Assembly: GCA_900542445.1 (NCBI GenBank)
Contig: UQNN01000011.1
Location: 1 to 64,000 of the forward strand
Origin: an uncultured Eubacteriales bacterium
Lineage (GTDB): Bacteria; Bacillota; Clostridia; Christensenellales; Aristaeellaceae
DNA: 64,000 bases
Direction of reading: 5' to 3'
Shown here: in pieces, positions 15,541 through 24,135 of the stretch
Numbering within the stretch: the stretch's first letter is position 1
How the letters are laid out: the number at the start of each line of letters is the position of its first letter
Notes under the pieces: model-generated
What the model was told of the DNA's origin: nothing
The model's input: only the letters and a program-made list of their open reading frames with translations
The model's database searches: none
Translations under genes and position numbers: made by a program

Positions 15541-15582
15541 AGATTTCGAGTGCTGCACCTTCGACCACTCGGACAACTCTCC
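15541..15582 (-). pseudogene. Truncated tRNA-Ser(CGA), 5' half only
   Basis: Read on the minus strand from 15582: GGAGAGTTGTCC, a D-arm (GAGTGGTCGAAGGTGCAGCA) and an anticodon loop CTCGAAA, after which the sequence departs from tRNA. The anticodon stem and the acceptor strand have no partner. The 11 bases at its break (agatttcgagt, 15541-15551) are identical to the anticodon-loop segment of the intact tRNA-Ser (15358-15368). This is an insertion scar or attachment junction. Confidence 0.7.
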
Positions 15583-15586
15583 ATCA

Positions 15587-15646
15587 AAACGGGCATCCGT
15601 TTTCGGATACCCGTTTATTATAAGGCAAACGCAGTTGTTCTGTCAA
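15587..15646 (-). promoter_or_regulatory. htpG terminator hairpin overlapping a strong promoter
   Basis: On the minus strand, TTGACA (15641-15646), an 18-base spacer and TATAAT (15617-15622) form a near-consensus promoter starting just after htpG ends. A hairpin (15587-15599 with 15604-15616) followed by TTTTGATGG lies between it and the broken tRNA. The hairpin can end htpG transcription, while the promoter presumably served the original tRNA-Ser. Confidence 0.7.
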
Positions 15647-15656
15647 GCAAAAACCC

Positions 15657-17531
15657 TTACATCTGCGCGGCGATATCGACAATCTCCATCGAGCGGCGGA
15701 TGAACTCGGTCATCTGTTCGGCTTCCAGCGGCTGGCGGCTTAGCTCGGCGAGGTCGTAGAGCTGGCGGGCCAGCAGCACGCTGCGCGCGTCTTTCTCACG
15801 GGCGGCCAGTTTTTCGATGGTCTTGCTGCGGCTGTTGAGCACGACGCTGTACTTGGCCGGCATGGTGTATTCGCTATGGCCGTAAATGCGGCCCATGTCG
15901 TTGAAGCGGCGGGTCTGCTCGTCTTCCACCAGCATGACGGGCACGCTGTCGTTGACCAACGGCTTGACTTCGACGGTCAGCTCCTTGTTGCCGCTTGCCT
16001 CGCGCATCAGGTCGGTCAGCTTTTCGGCGTCCAGCGTTGGCGCATCTTCGGTGCTGGTCAGGCTGTCCAGCTCGGCGTCCACGCGACAGTAGCGGAACTT
16101 ACTCTCCGGATCGGCGCTGTATTCCATGTAGGAGACGAAGTTCACGTCGATCGGCTGATCGAGCACCGTGACGTCGATGCCGCGCTCAGTGAACAGGCGG
16201 ATGGCCGCGTCCTGACGCGCCGGATCGGAGGTATAGACCATCTTATCCGGCAGTTTCTCGCCGTTGCGCTCCTTGTATTCGGCCAGCGTGAGGAACTTGC
16301 CGTCCGTCGTCTTGAACAGCAGGCAGTCCTTCATGCGCTCGGCGAATTTCTCGTCGCGCATCACGCCGTACTTGATGAACGGATGGATGTCCGGCCAGAA
16401 GCCCTCGTAGGTCGCGCGTTCGGTCTTGAACATGCCGGTCAGACGGTCGGCCACCTTCTTGGTGATGTGGTTGGAAATGCGGCGCACATAACCGTCGTTT
16501 TGCAGGAAGGAGCGGGAGACGTTCAGCGGGAAATCCGCACAGTCGATTACGCCCTTGAGCAGCATCAGGAATTCCGGAATGACTTCCTTGATGTTGTCGG
16601 CGACAAACACCTGACCGGAGTACAGCTTGATCTGGCCCTCAATGCCGCCGAACTGTTCCTTGATCTTCGGGAAATAGAGGATGCCCTTGAGCTTGAACGG
16701 ATAATCTACGTTCAGATGAATCCAGAACAGCGGATCTTCATATTCGTGGAACACCTTGCGGTAGAACTGCTTGTAGTCTTCGTCCGTGCAGTCCTGCGGC
16801 GCGCGGGCGTAGAGCGGCTGGGTGTCGTTGATGGGCTTCGGCTCTTCCTTCTTCTCTTCGGGCTTGTCCTCGGCGTTGTCGCCTTCGCCCGTCACCTTGG
16901 CCTCTTCTTCCTTAATTTCATCCAGATAAATCGGCACGGACATGAACGAGCAGTAGCGGTCGAGGACTTCGCGTACGCGCCAGACTTCAAGGAACTCGCT
17001 TTCTGCCTCGCTGACGTGCAGGGTGATGGTCGTGCCGCGCGTGGCGCGCGTGCCTTCGGTCATGGTGAAGGCCATGCCGTCTTCGCTCTCCCAGCGAACC
17101 GGGGTTGCGCCCTCGCGGAAAGAGAGGGTGTCGATGGTCACTTTATCGGCGATCATGAACACAGAGTAGAAGCCCAGACCGAAGTGGCCGATGATGCCGG
17201 AATTTTCCTGACCCTCGTTCTTGGCGTATTCTTCCATGAAGGATTTCGCGCCGGAGAAGGCCACCTGGTTGATGTTGGTTTTGACCTCATCTTCGGTCAT
17301 ACCCACGCCGTCGTCGATAAACCGAAGCTCGCGCGCGGCCTTATCCACCTCCACATGGATGGAGCAGTTCTGCGCGGCGGCGCTGTCCACCATGCGCAGC
17401 TTGGTGATGGCGTCGCAGCCGTTGGAAACAACCTCGCGGATGAAGATATCTTTATCGGAATACAGCCATTTTTTGATGATTGGCATGATATTTTGCGCGT
17501 CAATGGATACGTTGCCCTGAATCGGTTCCAT
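15657..17531 (-). CDS. htpG: Hsp90-family chaperone HtpG
   Basis: A 624-residue cytoplasmic ATP-dependent chaperone. The GHKL ATPase motifs are present: SNGCDAITKLR, DDGVGMTEDE and GHFGLGFYSVFM. A charged linker (TGEGDNAEDKPEEKKEEPK) separates the N and middle domains, and the C-terminal dimer region ends VDIAAQM. I chose ATG 17531 (MEPIQGNVSID) after ggaggttt; the longer frame adds 13 unlikely residues. It is monocistronic with its own promoter and a CIRCE operator, so HrcA control is expected. Length is close to the family norm of about 620. Confidence 0.96.
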   Translation of the reverse strand: MEPIQGNVSIDAQNIMPIIKKWLYSDKDIFIREVVSNGCDAITKLRMVDSAAAQNCSIHVEVDKAARELRFIDDGVGMTEDEVKTNINQVAFSGAKSFMEEYAKNEGQENSGIIGHFGLGFYSVFMIADKVTIDTLSFREGATPVRWESEDGMAFTMTEGTRATRGTTITLHVSEAESEFLEVWRVREVLDRYCSFMSVPIYLDEIKEEEAKVTGEGDNAEDKPEEKKEEPKPINDTQPLYARAPQDCTDEDYKQFYRKVFHEYEDPLFWIHLNVDYPFKLKGILYFPKIKEQFGGIEGQIKLYSGQVFVADNIKEVIPEFLMLLKGVIDCADFPLNVSRSFLQNDGYVRRISNHITKKVADRLTGMFKTERATYEGFWPDIHPFIKYGVMRDEKFAERMKDCLLFKTTDGKFLTLAEYKERNGEKLPDKMVYTSDPARQDAAIRLFTERGIDVTVLDQPIDVNFVSYMEYSADPESKFRYCRVDAELDSLTSTEDAPTLDAEKLTDLMREASGNKELTVEVKPLVNDSVPVMLVEDEQTRRFNDMGRIYGHSEYTMPAKYSVVLNSRSKTIEKLAAREKDARSVLLARQLYDLAELSRQPLEAEQMTEFIRRSMEIVDIAAQM

Positions 17532-17588
17532 AATCAAAAACCTCCTTATAAACGGGATAAACCCGCTCACGATTCGTTATGCAAGCGT

Positions 17589-17651
17589 ATTGTATCGCTG
17601 TTTAAGAGGGATGTCAAGAGAAAATTAGCACTCAACACAAAAGAGTGCTAA
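17589..17651 (-). promoter_or_regulatory. htpG promoter with CIRCE operator
   Basis: A perfect CIRCE dyad, TTAGCACTC-N9-GAGTGCTAA (17625-17651), lies immediately upstream of TTGACA (17612-17617) and, 17 bases on, TACAAT (17589-17594), all read on the minus strand. This is the HrcA binding site. Confidence 0.95.
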
Positions 17652-17711
17652 TAATTTTCGGGTCGGTCAGTCTGAAGCCGGGCAGGCTGTAAAGGTTTAT
17701 CAAATATACAC

Positions 17712-17741
17712 TTGACTTGCCCGTCCCGTTAGGGGTATGCT
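17712..17741 (+). promoter_or_regulatory. Promoter of the chromate transporter pair
   Basis: TTGACT, an 18-base spacer and TATGCT, about 40 bases before the first chromate-transporter start at 17780. Confidence 0.55.
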
Positions 17742-17779
17742 TGATAAGGATAATCAGGCGATAAAGGGGGAACGCTGCC

Positions 17780-18355
17780 ATGAAGCGCGCGCGACAGGTT
17801 TTAGAGCTGTTTCTTCAATTTATGAAATTCGGTTTATTCACCTTCGGCGGCGGCTGGAGCATCATTGCCCAGATGCAGAAGCTCTATGTGGAGCAGGAGC
17901 ATACCATCACGTCCGAAGAGCTGCTGGATTTGACGAGCGTGGGGCGCAGTCTGCCCGGCACGATGATCGGCAATGTGGCGATGCTCTACGGCTACCGCGT
18001 GGCGGGCATTGCGGGCAGCATGGCCTGCCTGTTCGGCATGATTCTGCCGCCGATGGCGATTTTGGCCGTCATCACCCAGTTTTATACGGCGTTCCAGAGC
18101 AACCTCTGGGTGGCGGCGGCCATGCGCGGCATCCGCGCGGCAGTGGTGCCGATCATGATCAGCGCGGTGATCGGTATGGTGGGCAGCGCGTTCCGCTTCC
18201 CGCCGTGCTATGCGGTGATGCTGCTGGTGATTGCGCTCTATCTGTTTCTGAATGTCAACTGCGTCTATCTGGTCGTCATCGGCGCGGTCTGCGGCCTGCT
18301 GATTGCGGAGTTCTACGAGCGGAAGGGAGCGAAGAAACATGATGGTGCTGCTTGA
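17780..18355 (+). CDS. chrA: Chromate transporter subunit (short ChrA, first half)
   Basis: A 191-residue membrane protein of the Chromate_transp family (CHR), about half the length of fused ChrA. The N-terminal FMKFGLFTFGGGWSIIAQMQ with a later VGRSLPGTMIGNVAMLYGYRVAG motif is typical, followed by about five helices. It overlaps the second half by 17 bases; the two presumably form a heterodimer with antiparallel topology. Actual substrate may be chromate or another oxyanion. An upstream TTG-like extension was ignored because AAAGGGGG lies just before ATG 17780. Confidence 0.88.
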   Translation: MKRARQVLELFLQFMKFGLFTFGGGWSIIAQMQKLYVEQEHTITSEELLDLTSVGRSLPGTMIGNVAMLYGYRVAGIAGSMACLFGMILPPMAILAVITQFYTAFQSNLWVAAAMRGIRAAVVPIMISAVIGMVGSAFRFPPCYAVMLLVIALYLFLNVNCVYLVVIGAVCGLLIAEFYERKGAKKHDGAA

Positions 18356-18890
18356 GCTGTTCATCAGTTTTCTGAAAATCGGCTTCACAAGCTTTGGCGG
18401 CCTTTCGATGATTCCGCTGATTACTTCAGAAATGACTTCCCACGGCTGGATGACCGCGGCGGAGGTTTCGGATATCGTGGCCATTGCGGAAATGACCCCC
18501 GGTCCGCTGGGGCTGAACTGCGCGACTTTTGCGGGCATGCGCACGGCAGGCTTTTTGGGCGCGATTGCGGCGAATCTGGGCACGCTGTCGCCCACACTGA
18601 CGGTATGTCTGCTGGCATCGATCTTTTTTGAGCGCTTCCGCACGAGCAATTTCATGACCAAGGTGATGACAGGCGTGCGCCCTGCGTGTGTCGGCATGAT
18701 CTTCGGCGTGATTTTTTCCCTTTGCATGACCAATTATGCCGCGGATTTGGGCGGAATCAGTTGGCCCGCCATTGCCATCGGCGCTGTCAGCCTGCTGCTG
18801 CTCGTGCGTTTCAAGGTCAGCATTCCGAAGGTGATCTGTCTGAGCGGCGCGCTGGGCATTCTGCTTTTCGGCGTGCTGGGTTTGTCTTGA
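18339..18890 (+). CDS. chrA: Chromate transporter subunit (short ChrA, second half)
   Basis: A 183-residue partner of the preceding protein and from the same family: FLKIGFTSFGGLSMIPLITSEM at the start, then EMTPGPLGLNCATFAGMRTAGFLGA. The start is ATG 18339 (or 18342) inside the first gene's end. Split pairs like this are common in Bacillota. The gene ends in LFGVLGLS; no clear terminator follows. Confidence 0.88.
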   Translation: MMVLLELFISFLKIGFTSFGGLSMIPLITSEMTSHGWMTAAEVSDIVAIAEMTPGPLGLNCATFAGMRTAGFLGAIAANLGTLSPTLTVCLLASIFFERFRTSNFMTKVMTGVRPACVGMIFGVIFSLCMTNYAADLGGISWPAIAIGAVSLLLLVRFKVSIPKVICLSGALGILLFGVLGLS

Positions 18891-18921
18891 CGTTTTTTAC
18901 ACACACGATGTATTTGTATGG

Positions 18922-18950
18922 TTGCTATCCTTTTTGAAACGTGATAGACT
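18922..18950 (+). promoter_or_regulatory. Possible promoter of the GGDEF/EAL gene
   Basis: TTGCTA, 17-base spacer, TAGACT; about 34 bases before the ATG at 18984. Confidence 0.4.
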
Positions 18951-18983
18951 TATACGCATCAAAGTGTGGAGAATAAGGGAAAC

Positions 18984-21236
18984 ATGAATAAAAGAGAGAA
19001 AGTCAAAAAGCCCGAAGGATCAAAAACCCATCGCTTTTTATGGATCGGACTGCTCATTTTTATAGCCCTTATTTTTGCGTGCGTCGGATTCAGTTATCGC
19101 AGCATCCGCCAGAGGCTGAACGGCGTGGCGGACGCGGCCATGATGGAAACGGCGGATGAAAACGCGGCCATGCTTCAGATGACGCTGGAAAGCCGTTTTG
19201 AGCTGATGGACGATGTGGGCAGAAAAATTGCGGAAGATCCGGAAAGCGCGCAGGATATTTTGACCTATCTGGGCGAGTATGCCAACGGATACGGCTTCAA
19301 GCGGCTGTGCTATATGGATGCCACGGGTTGGACGGTCTCCAGCGACGGCAAAAGCGGCGATTTTTCCTTCCGCACCTATTTTCGCCGCAGCATGGACGGA
19401 CAGTACAGCATCACGGGCAAGATCAACGACCGATTGAGCCAAGGCGATCCCGTTCATGTGATGAGCGCGCCCGTGCGCGATCCGCAGACCGGCGAGGTGA
19501 TCGGCGTGGTGCTGGCGGATTATACGCCGGAAGCATTTCAAAAGATGATGGATGTGGAATCCTTCGGCGGCGAGGGACGCGGCTATATTGTGGAATCGAC
19601 GGGCGATATTCTGGTCGCCTCGTCCAGCGCGAGGATTGCCGCGACGGGCAATCTGCTGGAGGAAATGACGAAGATTTCAACGACAGGCGAACAGGACGCG
19701 GAGCAGCTTCGGCAGATTCTTTCCGGCAGTCAGTCGGGGGAAAAACGTGTGTTTGGCACGGGTGAGCTGCGTCTCAGCTGCCGCCAGATTGAAAATTATT
19801 GCGAAAACGATACTTGGTATCTGATTATGGTCATGTCTGCCGATGCGCTGTATGGCAAAATGAACGCCGTTTTTTCCGGAATCCACGAATTGCTCGGCGT
19901 GATTGTGTTGCTGTGCGTCGCGTCTGTTTTCGGCACGCTGGCGACTTACCGCCAGTATAACGAAAGTCTGCGCCGCGTGGCGTATTCCGACATGCTGACC
20001 GGCGGAAGCAACTTCACCGATTTCCTGATGAAGGTTGACAGCGCAGAGGGCGGCTACATGGTTTCCAGCGACCTGGATGATTATAAGATGATGGTCGGCG
20101 TGTTCGGCGTGCAGAAAGGCGACGACATGTTGCGCGGCGTTTATGAGTGCATCAGCGGCGCGCTGAAGGAGGGCGAACCGGTCGCCCGCGTGGATGCGGA
20201 TCATTTCGTTTTCTACCTGAACGAGCGTCAGCGCTCGGTTGTGCTGGAGCGTCTGCGTCAGATTGAGCGCGGCATCCGCCGCCTGTCGGATAAGATGGGC
20301 GTGCTGCATGTCGTGCCGCGCTTCGGCGTGTATGCCATGCGTCCGGAAGAGGATGTCCGCCGCGCATGCGAACTGTCCAATCTGGCGCTGGGCGCGGCAG
20401 GAGGCAGCGGCGACAACGCCGTCGCGTTCTATCAGGATGTGGATCAGAACGCGTTCTTTGAGAGCATGCAGATAGAGGATCGCTTTGACGCGGCCATCGC
20501 CGGCCATCAGTTCAAGGCCTATTATCAGCCCAAGTGCAATCCCAAATCCGGCGAGATTGTCGGCGCGGAAGCGCTTGTCCGCTGGGTGCAGGAGGACGGC
20601 AGCATGATCCCGCCCGCGCGCTTCATCCCGCTGTTTGAAAAGAATGGCGCGATCGGCAAGCTGGATGAATATATGTTCACCTGCGTCTGCGCGCAGTTGA
20701 GCCAGTGGCGGCAGGAGGGTGTGGAGCTGCGCCCGGTGTCGGTCAACCTGTCGCGCGCGTCGCTTTGCCGTCAGGGCGTGGCGCTGACCTACAAGCGCAT
20801 TCTGGAAGGATACGGCCTGTCCACATGGATGGTGCCGCTGGAGGTTACGGAAAGCACCATGATCTCCGACGAGGCCGTCATCTCCGTTTTGCAGGAGTTC
20901 TATCGTTACGGTTTCCGAATTGAAATCGACGACTTCGGCAAGGAAAAATCCACCCTGCCGATGCTCAAACTGCCGTTTGTGGATACGGTCAAGCTGGACA
21001 AGAGCCTGATTGATTGCATCGGCGACCGCAAGGGTGAAATCATGCTCCGGCAGGTCGTGCGCCTGTGCTATGAGCTGGGGCTGTATACCACCGCCGAGGG
21101 CGTGGAAGCCGAGGATCAGGTGGATTTCCTGCGCGCGCTGGATTGCACGGATATTCAGGGCTACTTCTTCTCGCCGACGCTTCCGGTCGAAAAATATACC
21201 GAGAAGCTCCGGGCGCAGGGCCAGAAACGGACTTGA
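18984..21236 (+). CDS. Membrane c-di-GMP phosphodiesterase, degenerate GGDEF plus EAL
   Basis: A protein of about 750 residues. There is a transmembrane helix near 18-38, an extracytoplasmic sensor (Cache-like, about 40-285) and a second helix near 300-320. The GGDEF domain (about 325-480) has its signature replaced by RVDADHF, so cyclase activity is unlikely. The EAL domain (about 495-745) keeps EALVR, VNLSRASL, VTESTM, IDDFG, KLDKSLID and TAEGVE, so c-di-GMP hydrolysis is expected. The dead GGDEF may bind GTP as a regulator. ATG 18984 was preferred to GTG 18966. The leuS promoter overlaps its stop codon. Confidence 0.9.
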   Translation: MNKREKVKKPEGSKTHRFLWIGLLIFIALIFACVGFSYRSIRQRLNGVADAAMMETADENAAMLQMTLESRFELMDDVGRKIAEDPESAQDILTYLGEYANGYGFKRLCYMDATGWTVSSDGKSGDFSFRTYFRRSMDGQYSITGKINDRLSQGDPVHVMSAPVRDPQTGEVIGVVLADYTPEAFQKMMDVESFGGEGRGYIVESTGDILVASSSARIAATGNLLEEMTKISTTGEQDAEQLRQILSGSQSGEKRVFGTGELRLSCRQIENYCENDTWYLIMVMSADALYGKMNAVFSGIHELLGVIVLLCVASVFGTLATYRQYNESLRRVAYSDMLTGGSNFTDFLMKVDSAEGGYMVSSDLDDYKMMVGVFGVQKGDDMLRGVYECISGALKEGEPVARVDADHFVFYLNERQRSVVLERLRQIERGIRRLSDKMGVLHVVPRFGVYAMRPEEDVRRACELSNLALGAAGGSGDNAVAFYQDVDQNAFFESMQIEDRFDAAIAGHQFKAYYQPKCNPKSGEIVGAEALVRWVQEDGSMIPPARFIPLFEKNGAIGKLDEYMFTCVCAQLSQWRQEGVELRPVSVNLSRASLCRQGVALTYKRILEGYGLSTWMVPLEVTESTMISDEAVISVLQEFYRYGFRIEIDDFGKEKSTLPMLKLPFVDTVKLDKSLIDCIGDRKGEIMLRQVVRLCYELGLYTTAEGVEAEDQVDFLRALDCTDIQGYFFSPTLPVEKYTEKLRAQGQKRT

Positions 21237-21551
21237 CATTTTCGCCCGCGTTGGCTACAATAAAAGGCGTTTCACAGACGGCTTCGGCCGGATGATTAAA
21301 TGCGATGATGGGAATCAGCGCGCAAAGGCGTCCTCAGAGAGTCGGCGGTGCGGTGCGAGCCGATGGGCCGAAGCGCGGCTTTTCTCCTCCCGGAGCATCG
21401 TGGGCGAAAGCAGTAACCCGCGACGGCTCAGCCCCGTGACAGGCTTCGGCTTCTTAGCCGCTGAGGGCTGCTTTTTGCAGCTGAATCAGGGTGGTACCGC
21501 GCTTTCGGGCGCCCCTGTGCATGATTGCCATGCGTGCAGGGGCGCTTTTTT
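21233..21551 (+). promoter_or_regulatory. leuS promoter and T-box leader
   Basis: Promoter TTGACA (21233-21238), 17 bases, TACAAT (21256-21261). A T-box leader follows: a stem I region with agagagtcggcgg...ggtgcgagcc, the conserved box agggtggtaccgcg at 21488-21501, and a terminator (gcgcccctgtgcatg/catgcgtgcaggggcgc, then T-run to 21551). A CTC within ttttctcctc near 21380 is a likely leucine specifier. Uncharged tRNA-Leu should stabilise the antiterminator. Confidence 0.92.
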
Positions 21552-21654
21552 CGTGCTTGAAAAACGGTGCAGTTTGGCCACGCGTGGAGAACCTGTTTTT
21601 TCGCCGATTGTGGCGGAAGTGAATGCGGCCTCAGGCCGCAAGGAGGAAGAAACC

Positions 21655-24066
21655 ATGAGCAAAGCTTACAATCCCGATGAGATTGAGCTGAAATGGCAAA
21701 AGAAGTGGGAAGAGGCCCATTGCTTTGAGGCGGAAGCCAGCCATGAGAAGCCGAAATTCTACGCGCTGATCGAGTTCCCGTATCCTTCCGGCGCGGGCCT
21801 GCACGTCGGCCATCCGCGCAGCAACACGGCGATGGATATCATCGCCCGCAAGCGCCGCATGGAAGGCTATAACGTGCTGTTTCCCATCGGCTGGGACGCG
21901 TTCGGCCTGCCGACCGAGAACTACGCCATCAAGAACCACGTCCATCCTGCCGGCGTGACGAAGAAAAACATCGATCACTTCCGTGAGCAGCTCAAGCGCA
22001 TCGGCTTCTCCTTCGACTGGACGCGCGAGGTCAACACCACCGATCCGAACTACTTTAAGTGGACGCAGTGGATTTTCCTTCAGCTCTACAAGAAGGGACT
22101 CGCCTATAAGACCGAAATGCCGGTCAACTGGTGCCCCAGCTGCAAGTGCGGCCTGGCCAACGAAGAGGTTGTCGCCGGTAAGTGCGAGCGCTGCGGCGCG
22201 GAAGTCATCCGCCGCGTGAAGAGCCAGTGGATGCTCAAGATCACCGCGTATGCCCAAAAGCTGCTCGACGGCCTTGACGATGTGGATTTCATCGACAAGG
22301 TGAAGGTGCAGCAGCGCAACTGGATCGGCCGCAGCGAAGGCGCGGAGGTCGATTTCGCCATCAAGGATACCGACGAGAAGCTCCGCGTCTATACCACCCG
22401 TCCGGATACCCTCTTCGGCGCGACCTACATGGTCGTTGCGCCGGAACATGCGACCGTCGATAAGCTCAAGGATCGCATCACCAACTGGGACGAGGTTGTC
22501 GCCTATCGCGAGGCCGCCGCGCGCAAGAGCGATTTTGAGCGCACCGAGCTGAGCAAGGAGAAGACCGGCGTGGAACTGAAGGGCATCGAGGCCATCGACC
22601 CTGTCAACGGCCATGAAATCCCGGTGTTCATCTCTGACTACGTGCTGGCGACTTACGGCACGGGCGCGATTATGGCCGTTCCGGCGCACGACACGCGCGA
22701 CTGGGATTTCGCCAAGAAGTTCGGCCTGCCGATTATCGAAGTCGTCGCGGGCGGCGAGGATGTGCAGAAAGCGGCCTATACCGATGTGGAAGACGGCGTG
22801 CTCTGCAACAGCGGGTTCCTCAATGGCCTGAGCGTGGCGCAGGCGAAAAAGACCATCATCGACTGGCTGGTAGAGCATAAGGTCGGCGAGCGCAAGGTCA
22901 ATTACAAGCTGCGCGACTGGGTCTTCTCCCGTCAGCGTTACTGGGGCGAGCCGATTCCGCTGGTCAAGTGCGAAAAATGCGGCTGGGTGCCCGTTCCGGA
23001 AGATCAGCTCCCGGTGCTCCTGCCGGAGGTGGACAACTACGAGCCGACCGATTCCGGCGAAAGCCCGCTTTCCAAGATGGAGAGCTGGGTGAATACCACC
23101 TGCCCGTGCTGCGGCGGCCCGGCCAAACGCGAGACGGATACCATGCCCCAGTGGGCGGGATCTTCCTGGTATTTCCTGCGCTATGCCGATCCGCATTGCG
23201 ATACCGCGCTGGCGCGCTGGGACGAGCTGAAATACTGGATGCCCGTCGATTGGTACAACGGCGGCATGGAGCATACCACGCTGCACCTGCTGTATTCCCG
23301 CTTCTGGAACCTGTTTCTCTATGATATCGGCGCGATTCCGAACAAGGAAGCCTACAACAAGCGTACCAGCCACGGCATGATTCTCGGCGCGAACGGCGAG
23401 AAGATGAGCAAGTCCCGCGGCAACGTCATCAATCCGGACGACACCATCGCCGAAATCGGCGCGGACGCGTTCCGTATGTATGAGATGTTCATGGGCGCGT
23501 TCGATCAGGCGATTCCGTGGTCTACCGAGGGCGCGCGCGGCTGCCGCCGCTTCATTGAGCGCGTCTGGCGTTTGCAGGATATGCTGACCGCCGACGAGGG
23601 CGTGCGGCACGACATGGAAGCGCCTGTCAACGCGATGATCAAGAAGGTCTCCGAGGACTACGAGCGCATGAAGTACAACACCGCCATCGCGGCGATGATG
23701 TCCTATGTCAACGAGATTTATACCCGCGGCAGCCTGACGCGCGGCGAGCTGCGCGCCCTGCTGCTGTGCCTGAACCCGGTGTCTCCGCACGTGACGGAGG
23801 AAATGTGGGAGATCTGCGGCTTCGGTGAGCCGATCTACAAGCAGAGCTGGCCGACCTACGACGAGACGAAGCTCGTCGCGGACGAGGTGGAAATCGCCGT
23901 GCAGATCAAGGGCAAGGTGCGTGGCCGTATCATGGTGCCCGCCACGTTGGGCAAGGACGACGGCGAGAAGCTGCTGGAAAACGAAACCGTCAAGAAGCTC
24001 GTCGGCGACGCGCAGGTGAAGAAGATCATCTTCGTGCCGGGCCGCCTGCTGAATATTGTGTGCTGA
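21655..24066 (+). CDS. leuS: Leucyl-tRNA synthetase
   Basis: An 803-residue class I aminoacyl-tRNA synthetase that charges tRNA-Leu. The HIGH-type motif is GLHVGH near residue 50, KMSKS is at GEKMSKSRGN near 580, a zinc-knuckle-like CPSC..CERC lies near 160-185, and the CP1 editing domain contains TTRPDTLFGATYMV. The anticodon-binding and C-terminal domains end GRLLNIVC. ATG 21655 follows aaggagg; the open frame continues upstream through the T-box only by chance. Control is by the T-box leader. Confidence 0.97.
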   Translation: MSKAYNPDEIELKWQKKWEEAHCFEAEASHEKPKFYALIEFPYPSGAGLHVGHPRSNTAMDIIARKRRMEGYNVLFPIGWDAFGLPTENYAIKNHVHPAGVTKKNIDHFREQLKRIGFSFDWTREVNTTDPNYFKWTQWIFLQLYKKGLAYKTEMPVNWCPSCKCGLANEEVVAGKCERCGAEVIRRVKSQWMLKITAYAQKLLDGLDDVDFIDKVKVQQRNWIGRSEGAEVDFAIKDTDEKLRVYTTRPDTLFGATYMVVAPEHATVDKLKDRITNWDEVVAYREAAARKSDFERTELSKEKTGVELKGIEAIDPVNGHEIPVFISDYVLATYGTGAIMAVPAHDTRDWDFAKKFGLPIIEVVAGGEDVQKAAYTDVEDGVLCNSGFLNGLSVAQAKKTIIDWLVEHKVGERKVNYKLRDWVFSRQRYWGEPIPLVKCEKCGWVPVPEDQLPVLLPEVDNYEPTDSGESPLSKMESWVNTTCPCCGGPAKRETDTMPQWAGSSWYFLRYADPHCDTALARWDELKYWMPVDWYNGGMEHTTLHLLYSRFWNLFLYDIGAIPNKEAYNKRTSHGMILGANGEKMSKSRGNVINPDDTIAEIGADAFRMYEMFMGAFDQAIPWSTEGARGCRRFIERVWRLQDMLTADEGVRHDMEAPVNAMIKKVSEDYERMKYNTAIAAMMSYVNEIYTRGSLTRGELRALLLCLNPVSPHVTEEMWEICGFGEPIYKQSWPTYDETKLVADEVEIAVQIKGKVRGRIMVPATLGKDDGEKLLENETVKKLVGDAQVKKIIFVPGRLLNIVC

Positions 24067-24084
24067 AAAAATAGATAAAGAACG

Positions 24085-24120
24085 TTGCCGCCGCACGGGA
24101 TAAAAGCCGTGCGGCGGCAA
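24085..24120. terminator. Shared terminator between leuS and blaR1-like gene
   Basis: A 14-pair GC-rich stem ttgccgccgcacgg/ccgtgcggcggcaa with an 8-base loop between convergent genes. Confidence 0.8.
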
Positions 24121-24135
24121 TATATATTTCGTTTT

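Noticed and set aside
15876..17651. A 591-codon frame opposite htpG
   Set aside because: Antisense shadow; it runs through the htpG promoter and CIRCE site.
17712..17741. MerR-type stretched promoter before the chromate transporter genes
   Set aside because: The spacer is 18 bases and the dyad is weak; no MerR-family gene is nearby.
21010..21654. N-terminal extension of LeuS
   Set aside because: The frame happens to be open across the promoter and T-box; LeuS homology and a ribosome binding site place the start at 21655.
21631..24120. Long open frame on the minus strand opposite leuS
   Set aside because: Codon-bias shadow of a GC-rich gene; no ribosome binding site and no recognisable domain, while leuS is certain.
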